Positions 1 through 6,446 of a DNA stretch of 64,000 nt are shown here, piece after piece. The translations under genes were made by a program, and so were the position numbers. How positions within the stretch are numbered: position 1 is the stretch's first letter; each line of letters starts with the position of its first letter. Under the pieces are notes generated by a model. The model made no database searches. It was not told the DNA's origin and saw only the letters and a program-made list of their open reading frames with translations. Source of the stretch: Winogradskyella bathintestinalis (lineage in GTDB: Bacteria > Bacteroidota > Bacteroidia > Flavobacteriales > Flavobacteriaceae); assembly GCF_030407435.1 (NCBI RefSeq), contig NZ_JASDDK010000004.1, forward strand, positions 62,001-126,000. Direction: 5' to 3'.

Positions 1-1
1 T

Positions 2-541
2 TATGAAGTGAAAGGCACTGAAGAACGGACAAAAAACTTTTGGAACTTCAACAAGAAAATACCAGCCTCGTTCTATGATGGCAGCACAGGAATTAAACCC
101 ATTGATGATGTTATTAAAAAAGTTTTAAAAACAGGCTACGCACATCATATTGAACGCTTAATGCTACTCGGTAATTTTATGGTGCTTTGCGAATTTCATC
201 CAGACGACGTTTACCAATGGTTTATGGAACTATTTATAGACGCATATGATTGGGTTATGGTACCCAATGTATATGGCATGAGTTTGTTTGCAGATGGTGG
301 TTTAATGTCTACAAAACCATACATCAGTAGCAGTAACTACATCATGAAAATGAGCAACTATTCTAAAGGCGATTGGCAAGACACTTGGGATGGTTTATTC
401 TGGACGTTTATGGATAAGCATCGCGATTTCTTTGCTGGTAATCCAAGGCTAGGCATGTTATTAGGCAATTTAGATAGAATGAAAAAAGAAACTTTAGAAA
501 AGCATTTTAACAACGCAGAACAATTTTTAAAGCAACTTTAA
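2..541 (+). CDS. Cryptochrome/photolyase-related protein (FeS-BCP/DPRP family), C-terminal part
   Basis: The gene is cut by the left edge. The reading frame is open to base 2, so the GTG at base 8 is an internal Val codon and not a start. The roughly 179 visible residues are the helical FAD-binding C-terminus of the prokaryotic photolyase-related family (FeS-BCP, PF04244 type). Recognisable motifs are YAHHIERLM, with the His-His pair facing the flavin, then PNVYGMSLFADGG, STKPYISSSNYI and the terminal NPRLGML. In well-studied members three cysteines of the [4Fe-4S] cluster lie just after the KPYI motif. Here that stretch reads MSNYSKGDWQDTW, has no Cys and is shorter, and the whole visible part has a single Cys (LCEFH). 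Family members are (6-4) photolyases or light sensors. The next photolyase-like gene starts 1 nt after the stop, so the two are probably cotranscribed. Confidence 0.85.
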   Translation, partial: YEVKGTEERTKNFWNFNKKIPASFYDGSTGIKPIDDVIKKVLKTGYAHHIERLMLLGNFMVLCEFHPDDVYQWFMELFIDAYDWVMVPNVYGMSLFADGGLMSTKPYISSSNYIMKMSNYSKGDWQDTWDGLFWTFMDKHRDFFAGNPRLGMLLGNLDRMKKETLEKHFNNAEQFLKQL

Positions 542-542
542 G

Positions 543-2033
543 ATGAAAGTAAAAGAACATATAAACGTCGTTTGGTTGAAGCGCGATTTAAGACTTCAGG
601 ATAATGAAGCACTATCGAATGCTTTAAAATTAGGCAAACGTGTTCTTATTTTATATGTTTTTGAACATTTGTTATTGAATGATGTGCATTATAACGAACG
701 TCATTTTAATTTTATTAAAGAGTCATTAAGAGATTTAAATGAAAATCTCGCTACACATCATACTAAAGTATTAACGGTAACTAGCGATATTACGAGTGCG
801 TTTAATCAACTGCAAGAGTTTTATAAAATTGATACCGTTTTTTCTCATGTTGAAACCGGATTGCTAGTCACCTATAATAGAGACCAAGAATTTACACGTT
901 ATTGTCGAAACAATTTAATGAACTGGGAAGAATCTAAAAACAATGGTGTTGAGCGTGGTTTGGTTAATAGAGACAATTGGTTTGACAATTGGGAAACCTA
1001 CATGAATAATCCTTTGGAAGTTTTTCAACCTAGCGACAATCGATTATTACATCATTTAGAAATTGAAACTTTAGAAAACATACTTTCTATAACAGATTTA
1101 ACAACACCAGAAGCTACAAAGTTTCAAAAAGGAGGCACAACCATGGGTTGGAAATATGCCAATTCATTTTTTGAAAGCAGACATGAAGATTACATGGTTA
1201 ATATTTCAAAACCGGAAGCTTCAAGAACAAGTTGCAGCAGAATTTCGCCATACATCGCTTGGGGAAACTTATCTATTCGACAAGTATATCAGAAAGCAGA
1301 ACAATTAAAATCTACAGCTCAAGATAAACGACATATTGGTGCATTTATTTCAAGATTACGATGGCAAGCCCATTTTATTCAAAAGTTTGAAATGGAACAC
1401 ACCATGGAAAATGCAAGTGTCAACAAAGGGTATCATAAATTAAAGAAAACATTGTCTGAAAGTTATCAAAACGCATGGAAAGAAGGCCAAACCGGATTTC
1501 CGTTAGTAGATGCTAGTATGCGTTGTTTAATTGAAACAGGTTACGTAAATTTTAGAATGCGTGCCATGTTGGCATCCTTTTTCACACATATATTGTGGCA
1601 ACCTTGGCAGTCTGCAACCACGCATTTATCGCAACAATTTTTAGATTTCGAACCTGGTATCCATTTTCCTCAATTACAGATGCAAGCCGGCGAAACAGGC
1701 ATTAATAATCTTAGAATTTACAACCCCACACTTAACGGTTTAAAATACGATCCTGATGCTGAATTTATAAAAAAATGGGTTCCAGAATTGGCATACTTAG
1801 ACACCCCTTTTATCCATGAACCTTACTTAATGACTGAGATGGAACAAGCCTTTTACAACTTTAGCCCTGGTGAAGATTACCCAATGCCTATAGTAGATAT
1901 AAAGAAAAACCGGAAGCGTGCCAGTGAAATTCTTTGGAATATGAAAAACGACGCAGAGGTTATTAGTGAAAGTTTTAGAATCTTAAAACGACATACCTTA
2001 CAAGATAGAAAGCGTATGTTGAGAAGTGATTGA
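543..2033 (+). CDS. Cryptochrome/photolyase family flavoprotein, divergent
   Basis: A 496-residue protein with both photolyase domains. The N-terminal alpha/beta domain opens with VVWLKRDLRLQDNEAL, and the helical FAD-binding domain carries SPYIAWGNLSIR, TGFPLVDASMRCL and RIYNP. It departs from class I enzymes at the flavin site. The usual HNRxRM is VNFRMRAM. The WQW segment, whose first Trp is the proximal electron-transfer Trp of E. coli photolyase, is LQM. The Asn facing flavin N5 aligns with His (alignment by eye). A second triad position (W in QPWQS) seems kept. This suggests an unusual photoreduction route, and a role as sensor or specialised repair enzyme rather than a standard CPD photolyase. 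It abuts the upstream photolyase-like gene by 1 nt. Assignment to the family is firm; function is open. Confidence 0.88.
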   Translation: MKVKEHINVVWLKRDLRLQDNEALSNALKLGKRVLILYVFEHLLLNDVHYNERHFNFIKESLRDLNENLATHHTKVLTVTSDITSAFNQLQEFYKIDTVFSHVETGLLVTYNRDQEFTRYCRNNLMNWEESKNNGVERGLVNRDNWFDNWETYMNNPLEVFQPSDNRLLHHLEIETLENILSITDLTTPEATKFQKGGTTMGWKYANSFFESRHEDYMVNISKPEASRTSCSRISPYIAWGNLSIRQVYQKAEQLKSTAQDKRHIGAFISRLRWQAHFIQKFEMEHTMENASVNKGYHKLKKTLSESYQNAWKEGQTGFPLVDASMRCLIETGYVNFRMRAMLASFFTHILWQPWQSATTHLSQQFLDFEPGIHFPQLQMQAGETGINNLRIYNPTLNGLKYDPDAEFIKKWVPELAYLDTPFIHEPYLMTEMEQAFYNFSPGEDYPMPIVDIKKNRKRASEILWNMKNDAEVISESFRILKRHTLQDRKRMLRSD

Positions 2034-2120
2034 TTTTTACTCAATTGCACTACAAATTTAATAGTCATAATAATCTGTTAATTTTTGTTTAATCTTTACA
2101 TAAAAGAGTTAAACATTTTA

Positions 2121-2128
2121 TATATTTG
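2121..2128 (+). promoter_or_regulatory. Candidate -7 element (TATATTTG)
   Basis: TATATTTG matches the Bacteroidota -7 consensus TAnnTTTG exactly, in the 102-bp gap before the 143-aa gene. No TTG lies at the preferred 19-nt distance. The element sits only 7 nt before the ATG, so a transcript from it would be almost leaderless. Confidence 0.35.
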
Positions 2129-2135
2129 AAGATAT

Positions 2136-2567
2136 ATGATACTAAATACCACACACCGTAATTCTGAACACAAGCAAATCATTGCCGATTTAGTTGGCAG
2201 ACCGTTTAGTTTGGTACAGAAATTGAAAATGAATGGTGTAGGTTCTAAACGTATGATAATTGATGAAGTTAGCCCAAATATGCAATCGATGATGAATTTG
2301 GTCTCAGATATTAATTACGGAAATATTGAACTAAGACCAAAAGGTATTTTAATTAGAATTAATAAAGGTTTACAAACTTTTACGTGGATTATACCTTACT
2401 ACCATTTAGTTATATATAAAATAAATGGGTCTAGTATACACGCACAAGGGAAATTTTTACACTTTAGGGCCAACAAAACTTTTAAAGAAAATAAGAAGTT
2501 TTTTGACAAATTAATGAATCAAAAAGTAGAGTACGATTTACACCATGCAATGCCTTATGGACTATGA
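2136..2567 (+). CDS. Conserved hypothetical protein, 143 aa
   Basis: I do not recognise a named domain. The protein is soluble, with no signal peptide or membrane segment. The middle (roughly residues 60-110) alternates hydrophobic and polar residues as in beta-strands (GILIRINKGLQTFTWIIPYYHLVIYKI), and a lysine-rich helix follows (NKTFKENKKFFDKLMNQK). The shape resembles a small PH-like beta fold capped by a helix, which is inference only. Its last codons overlap the downstream DUF2805 gene by 4 nt (ATGA), so the pair is translationally coupled. Its position between photolyase-like genes and folE suggests it belongs to the light-response island. Coding quality looks normal for the window. 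Confidence 0.7.
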   Translation: MILNTTHRNSEHKQIIADLVGRPFSLVQKLKMNGVGSKRMIIDEVSPNMQSMMNLVSDINYGNIELRPKGILIRINKGLQTFTWIIPYYHLVIYKINGSSIHAQGKFLHFRANKTFKENKKFFDKLMNQKVEYDLHHAMPYGL

Positions 2568-2836
2568 GTTTAAAATTAAAAGACATTGACCGAATTATTG
2601 AAATGGCATGGGAAGACAGAACACCGTTTGAGGCTATTACGTTTCAATTCAAATTAAAAGAACAAGACGTTATTAATTTGATGCGGCGCGAATTAAAACC
2701 AAGTAGCTTCAGATTATGGAGAGCGCGAGTGCAAGGCAGAGCTACTAAACACAGTAAAAAAAGAACGTTTGACAAAGGCAGGTTTAAATGCTCGAGACAA
2801 AGAACAATAACAAATAACTCTATATCAAAACGTTAA
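2564..2836 (+). CDS. DUF2805 / TIGR03643 family protein
   Basis: A small basic protein of 90 aa. Residues 1-60 match the TIGR03643/DUF2805 family: LKLKDIDRIIEMAWEDRTPFEAI, then QDVINLMRRELKPSSFRLWRARVQGRATKH. The first half looks like a helix-turn-helix-type bundle, and the signature RxELKxxSFxxWRxRVxGR is strongly conserved in the family. The last 25 residues are Lys/Arg-rich and diverge. Family members are often found beside photolyase and cryptochrome genes; no biochemical role is known to me. The ATG overlaps the preceding stop by 4 nt. A nucleic-acid-binding role is suggested by charge and predicted fold only. Confidence 0.8.
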   Translation: MSLKLKDIDRIIEMAWEDRTPFEAITFQFKLKEQDVINLMRRELKPSSFRLWRARVQGRATKHSKKRTFDKGRFKCSRQRTITNNSISKR

Positions 2837-2975
2837 CACGTGCTTTGATTTAAGTTTGGAGTACTTAAAGACAGCACATTAAAAAGATTCTATGAAATGA
2901 GTCAAGTTCAGTTAATAATTATAATGTAGACTTGATGAATTCCATCTGACCTTTGATTAAAATTTTAAAAAACAG

Positions 2976-3665
2976 ATGAATACAGAAACGACTTCCAAAA
3001 CAAATGGAAAGCTTAATGGTTTTGACAACGAAACTATAGGTGACGACCATTTATTTACAAGTTTAGACACACCAATGAAAGCTAATGCTTTTGACATGTC
3101 TAACGAAGAAAAGAAAAAACGTATATCTATTTTATTTTCAGAAATAATGGATGTTATGGGTTTAGATTTAAATGATGATTCACTTCAAGGCACACCAGAC
3201 CGTGTGGCAAAAATGTATATTGAAGAAATATTTTCAGGTTTAGACCCAAAAAACAAGCCTAAAATGGCGCTATTTGAAAATAAATACCAATATAATCAGA
3301 TGTTGGTAGAAAAAAATATTACCTTTTACTCTAATTGTGAGCATCATTTTGTTCCCATAATTGGAAAAGCACATATTGCCTACAAGTCATCTGGAAAAGT
3401 AATTGGACTTTCTAAATTAAATAGAATTGTTCAATATTTTGCGAAACGTCCTCAAGTTCAGGAGCGTTTAACAAATCAAATTGCAAATGAACTTAAAACG
3501 GTTTTAGAAACAGAAGACGTGGCAGTTATTATAGATGCTAAGCATTTATGTGTTTCATCTAGAGGTGTACAAGACGATACATCCACAACAATAACAACAT
3601 TTTATGGAGGCGAGTTTAATACCGCTTCGAAAATCGTAGAATTACAAAACTATTTAAACAAGTAA
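2976..3665 (+). CDS. folE: GTP cyclohydrolase I
   Basis: This enzyme converts GTP to 7,8-dihydroneopterin triphosphate, the first step to tetrahydrofolate and other pterins; it is a cytosolic homodecamer. The zinc ligands are visible: Cys121 and a His of the adjacent CEHHF motif, and Cys192 in LCVSSRG. The stretch GKAHIAYKSSGKVIGLSKLNRIV is the typical active-site strand, and QVQERLT follows. Length (229 aa) is normal, with a poorly conserved 50-residue N-terminus. In this context it could feed methenyl-tetrahydrofolate or another pterin to the neighbouring photolyases as antenna, although it may also be the only folE of the cell. It heads a compact operon: the next gene starts 3 nt after its stop. 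Confidence 0.96.
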   Translation: MNTETTSKTNGKLNGFDNETIGDDHLFTSLDTPMKANAFDMSNEEKKKRISILFSEIMDVMGLDLNDDSLQGTPDRVAKMYIEEIFSGLDPKNKPKMALFENKYQYNQMLVEKNITFYSNCEHHFVPIIGKAHIAYKSSGKVIGLSKLNRIVQYFAKRPQVQERLTNQIANELKTVLETEDVAVIIDAKHLCVSSRGVQDDTSTTITTFYGGEFNTASKIVELQNYLNK

Positions 3666-3668
3666 GCT

Positions 3669-3899
3669 ATGAGTACAGTAGAAAAAGCTTTAGAATTTGA
3701 AAACAGAAAGTTTTCATTTAAAACAACAAGTGATAGAATCTTAGCAGCAAGAGAGGCTAAAGATTTAATATTAGAAGTCAACGAATTATATAAAGAAAAG
3801 AAAGACTCAAAACTTATGGATCTAATGAAGCGTTTGACCGTGATTAAACAGAAGATTGAAAAGCGCTTAAAAGGTAGACCATTAACAGCAACGTCTTAA
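3669..3899 (+). CDS. Small hypothetical protein, 76 aa
   Basis: Unrecognised. It is a charged, mostly helical protein without Cys, His or a signal peptide. Residues 20-70 (ILAAREAKDLILEVNELYKEKK through LMKRLTVIKQKIEKRLKG) have a heptad-like spacing of Leu/Ile and could form a helical hairpin or coiled coil. It starts 3 nt after folE and ends 8 nt before the SDR gene, so it is certainly in the operon. The tight packing and clean frame support a real gene. Function unknown; a structural or adaptor role is possible. Confidence 0.7.
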   Translation: MSTVEKALEFENRKFSFKTTSDRILAAREAKDLILEVNELYKEKKDSKLMDLMKRLTVIKQKIEKRLKGRPLTATS

Positions 3900-3907
3900 G
3901 TCTCGCG

Positions 3908-4594
3908 ATGAAGAGATTAATTATTATCGGAGGAAGCAAAGGTATTGGTAAAGCAATTATTTCATCTTTGCTTTCTTCTTATGATGAGATTGTAAACATC
4001 AGCCGGACATCGCCAGTAGAGTCACATCCTAATTTAAAACATTATGATTGTGATATACTAACTGATCCATTACCAGAAATAGACCACGCCGACGGTTTAG
4101 TGTATTGCCCTGGAAGTATTAATCTTAAACCGATAAATAGACTTAGTGTTGCCGATTTCAAAAATGATTTTGAAATTAACGTTATTGGTGCTGTTAAGGC
4201 GATACAAACCTATTTACCAGCTTTAAAAAAAGGTAGCAGACCATCAATTGTATTATTTAGTACAGTTGCTGCAAAGTTAGGCATGCCTTTTCATGCTAGT
4301 GTAGCGGCTTCAAAATCAGCCATTGAAGGTCTAACAAAATCTTTGGGTGCAGAATTAGCACCAAACATTCGCATCAATGCGATTGCACCAACGGTTACAG
4401 ATACCGAGTTGGCATCTAAATTATTGCGTAATGAACGGATGATTGACAATATGAATGAACGCCATCCCTTAAAAAAATATCTTCAACCAGAAGAGGTTGC
4501 AGATATGGCAGGCTTTTTATTATCAGAAAAAGCGGCTTCTATGTCAGGACAAATATTTGAAATGGACTGCGGTATTGTTAGTTTCAAATTGTAA
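3908..4594 (+). CDS. SDR family oxidoreductase lacking the catalytic Tyr
   Basis: A 228-residue short-chain dehydrogenase fold. The cofactor motif GGSKGIGKAI starts at residue 8, a YCPGS stretch replaces NNAG, and the catalytic-region Ser119 is in LFSTVAA. The usual YxxxK is changed: the segment reads HASVAASKSAIEGL, keeping Lys136 but with Val132 where Tyr should be. This HASVAAxK variant is a recognisable SDR subgroup, so the change is probably not a random defect. The C-terminal IAPTVTDTELA and the Gly/Asp tail are normal. The gene is 8 nt after the 76-aa gene and 30 nt before gpx. Substrate unknown; a pterin or a lipid-derived aldehyde would fit the context (inference). Confidence 0.85.
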   Translation: MKRLIIIGGSKGIGKAIISSLLSSYDEIVNISRTSPVESHPNLKHYDCDILTDPLPEIDHADGLVYCPGSINLKPINRLSVADFKNDFEINVIGAVKAIQTYLPALKKGSRPSIVLFSTVAAKLGMPFHASVAASKSAIEGLTKSLGAELAPNIRINAIAPTVTDTELASKLLRNERMIDNMNERHPLKKYLQPEEVADMAGFLLSEKAASMSGQIFEMDCGIVSFKL

Positions 4595-4624
4595 ATACTA
4601 TTAAATATTTAATACGAAATCATC

Positions 4625-5113
4625 ATGACAGCAACTGCTAAGCAATCTTTGTACGATATAAAGATTAAAAGCCTTCAAGGAGAGGTTTTAGATTTACATC
4701 AATACAAAGGTAAAAAAATGCTCTTCGTTAACGTAGCTTCTAAATGTGGCTTCACACCTCAGTATAGAGATTTACAAAAATTACAAGATACCTATAAACA
4801 CTCACTTGTAGTAATTGGGGTGCCATGCAATCAATTTGGAAAACAAGAACCTGGAAATCACAAAGAAATACAAGAGTTCTGTGAAGTGAATTTTAGTATT
4901 TCATTCGTAATGACGGAAAAAATTGAAGTTAAAGGAGAAAATCAACATCCTTTATATGCTTGGTTGACTAAAAAATCTAATAATGGCAAACAGAATTCTA
5001 CTGTAAAATGGAATTTTCAGAAATATTTAATAGATGAAAATGGTCAATTTCTAAATTACTACTATCCTATTACAAGCCCTATGAGTTCTAGACTATTAAA
5101 ATATTTAAATTAA
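4625..5113 (+). CDS. Glutathione peroxidase-type thiol peroxidase
   Basis: A 162-aa non-selenium GPx family protein with no signal peptide. The peroxidatic Cys41 is in NVASKCGFTPQY; the catalytic Gln and Trp are in PCNQFGKQEPGN and VKWNFQKYLI. Bacterial members of this type usually take electrons from thioredoxin rather than glutathione. It reduces hydroperoxides, fitting detoxification of products of singlet oxygen or photo-oxidation in this island. It is 30 nt after the SDR gene and 6 nt before the small Lacal_2735 gene. Confidence 0.93.
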   Translation: MTATAKQSLYDIKIKSLQGEVLDLHQYKGKKMLFVNVASKCGFTPQYRDLQKLQDTYKHSLVVIGVPCNQFGKQEPGNHKEIQEFCEVNFSISFVMTEKIEVKGENQHPLYAWLTKKSNNGKQNSTVKWNFQKYLIDENGQFLNYYYPITSPMSSRLLKYLN

Positions 5114-5119
5114 ATCGCT

Positions 5120-5284
5120 ATGTTCGGACTATTTAAAAAATTATCTGAGGTCGAAAAACTTCAAAAGCAGTATGATAAGTTGATGGCGGATTGGCATAAG
5201 CTATCGACAACGAACAGAGCTGAAAGCGATAAAAAATATGCTGAAGCTCAATTAATTGCTAATAAAATTGATAAATTAAAATAA
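5120..5284 (+). CDS. Lacal_2735 family small protein, 54 aa
   Basis: A short ATG-to-TAA frame of 54 codons that fills the gap between gpx and tspO. It starts MFGLFKKLSEVEKLQKQYDK and ends with a charged helix (AEAQLIANKIDKLK). This is the pattern of the Lacal_2735 family of very small flavobacterial proteins: an MFGLFKK opening, a KLxxxYxKLxxxxxxLSxxNR core and a helical end. It begins 6 nt after the peroxidase stop and ends 7 nt before the tspO start, so it lies in the operon. Predicted to be a single soluble coiled-coil helix pair. Function unknown. Confidence 0.82.
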   Translation: MFGLFKKLSEVEKLQKQYDKLMADWHKLSTTNRAESDKKYAEAQLIANKIDKLK

Positions 5285-5291
5285 GTGTACA

Positions 5292-5756
5292 TTGAAAAAA
5301 ATACACCTTTTTATACTTTTTCTTATCATTAATTTTAGCGGACTCGCACTTGGAAGTTGGTTAATGGGTGATGTAGTTACCGGGGAATGGTATTCTAATT
5401 TAAACAAAGCACCTTGGACACCGCCCGGCTGGGTTTTTGGAGCGACCTGGACCCTTATCATGTTTTGTTTTTCAATTTATTTGACTTATTTATTTTCAAT
5501 TCGAAAATCAAAATTCGTCATGCTAATATATTCGTTTTCAGTCCTTTTAAACGTCAGCTGGAACTACGTGTTTTTTAATCAGCATTTAACAGTCTGGGGA
5601 TTAGTTAACATCACATTACTAACCTTGGTGATAATTTATCTTTTTATAACGTTCAGAAGTGATTATATCCAAAATTTAAAATACCTATTATTGCCTTATA
5701 TAATTTGGCTTTGTATAGCGACATCGTTAAACGCTTATATCGTTTTTAACAACTAA
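5292..5756 (+). CDS. tspO: TspO/MBR family protein (tryptophan-rich sensory protein)
   Basis: A 154-aa integral membrane protein with five hydrophobic segments. It carries the TspO signature: NKAPWTPPGWVFGATWTLIM (the PxxxxGxxW region), LNVSWNYVFF, and a Trp-containing fourth helix. TspO proteins bind tetrapyrroles and cholesterol-like ligands and act in photo-oxidative and porphyrin stress. The only start available is TTG at 5292, since a stop codon lies just upstream in frame; it is 7 nt after the preceding stop. It closes the folE operon. The tetrapyrrole link fits the photoprotection theme of the region. Confidence 0.9.
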   Translation: MKKIHLFILFLIINFSGLALGSWLMGDVVTGEWYSNLNKAPWTPPGWVFGATWTLIMFCFSIYLTYLFSIRKSKFVMLIYSFSVLLNVSWNYVFFNQHLTVWGLVNITLLTLVIIYLFITFRSDYIQNLKYLLLPYIIWLCIATSLNAYIVFNN

Positions 5757-5856
5757 TTTCAATACAGTAAATTAACAGTATTAGGACTGGTATTTTCACC
5801 TTATTTATCTTCGCCCAACTATTAGTTCCTATTGTATTCTATAATATATAATTGAT

Positions 5857-6324
5857 ATGAAAATCTATACATTACATAAAAAACAGAAATTACCAATTTC
5901 AGTAGATCAAGCTTGGGAATTTTTATCCAGCCCTGCGAATCTAAAAGTGATTACTCCAGATTATATGGGTTTTAATATCCTTTCTGGTGGCGATAGACCT
6001 ATGTATCCTGGACAAATAATTCAATATATAGTAACACCAATCTTAGGCATTAAAACAAAATGGGTGACTGAAATCACGCATGTTAAAGACCATGAATATT
6101 TTGTAGATGAACAACGTTTTGGACCTTATGCATTATGGCATCATAAACATTTTATAAAAAAGATTGAAGGTGGTATTGAAATGGAAGATATTATAGATTA
6201 CAAATTACCTCTAGGTGTTTTAGGGCAACTCTTCCACCCTATTATTGTTCAACCTAAATTAGAGGAAATTTTTAACTATAGAACTCAAAAATTAGAAGAG
6301 TTATTTGGCACTTATGAAAAATAA
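5857..6324 (+). CDS. SRPBCC (START/polyketide cyclase-like) family protein
   Basis: A 155-aa cytosolic protein of the SRPBCC fold. The opening KIYTLHKKQKLPISVDQAWEFLSSPANL, then GQIIQYIVTPILGIKTKWVTEITHV and the C-terminal helix (PKLEEIFNYRTQKLEELFG), are typical. SRPBCC proteins bind hydrophobic ligands in a deep pocket; this subgroup is commonly encoded next to photolyases and short-chain dehydrogenases in bacteria. A 100-nt gap separates it from tspO, so it may be in the operon or have its own promoter. The ligand is unknown. Confidence 0.85.
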   Translation: MKIYTLHKKQKLPISVDQAWEFLSSPANLKVITPDYMGFNILSGGDRPMYPGQIIQYIVTPILGIKTKWVTEITHVKDHEYFVDEQRFGPYALWHHKHFIKKIEGGIEMEDIIDYKLPLGVLGQLFHPIIVQPKLEEIFNYRTQKLEELFGTYEK

Positions 6325-6407
6325 ATACTATGGTTATTTGATTAACAAAATACTTATATAAATAATTGACAAATAAAAAATAATTAAAAAACAGAAATTA
6401 TATAAAA

Positions 6408-6430
6408 TTTGCACATCCACACTGTGCAAA
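6408..6430 (+). promoter_or_regulatory. 23-bp inverted repeat upstream of the photolyase gene
   Basis: TTTGCAC (6408-6414) and GTGCAAA (6424-6430) form a perfect 7-bp inverted repeat around a 9-bp spacer, ending 16 nt before the phr ATG. The left arm overlaps an AT-rich stretch (TATAAAATTTG) that is one base off a -7 element. Position and symmetry suggest an operator for a dimeric regulator; which one is unknown. As an RNA hairpin it would be weak and has no T-run, so it is not a terminator. Confidence 0.5.
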
Positions 6431-6446
6431 GAAATATTACTTAAGC

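Noticed and set aside
8..10. GTG as the start of the first photolyase-like gene
   Set aside because: The frame is open to base 2 and the visible part begins in the middle of the FAD domain, so the gene continues beyond the window.
2902..2935. TCAAGT...ACTTGA inverted repeat upstream of folE as an operator
   Set aside because: Only 6 bp with a 22-bp spacer in AT-rich DNA; expected by chance and unlike the phr palindrome.
6366..6411. TTG ... AAAATTTG as a phr promoter
   Set aside because: The spacing is 16 bp too long and the -7 element has AA in place of TA, so it does not match the local consensus seen at HU, tRNA-Met and ndk.
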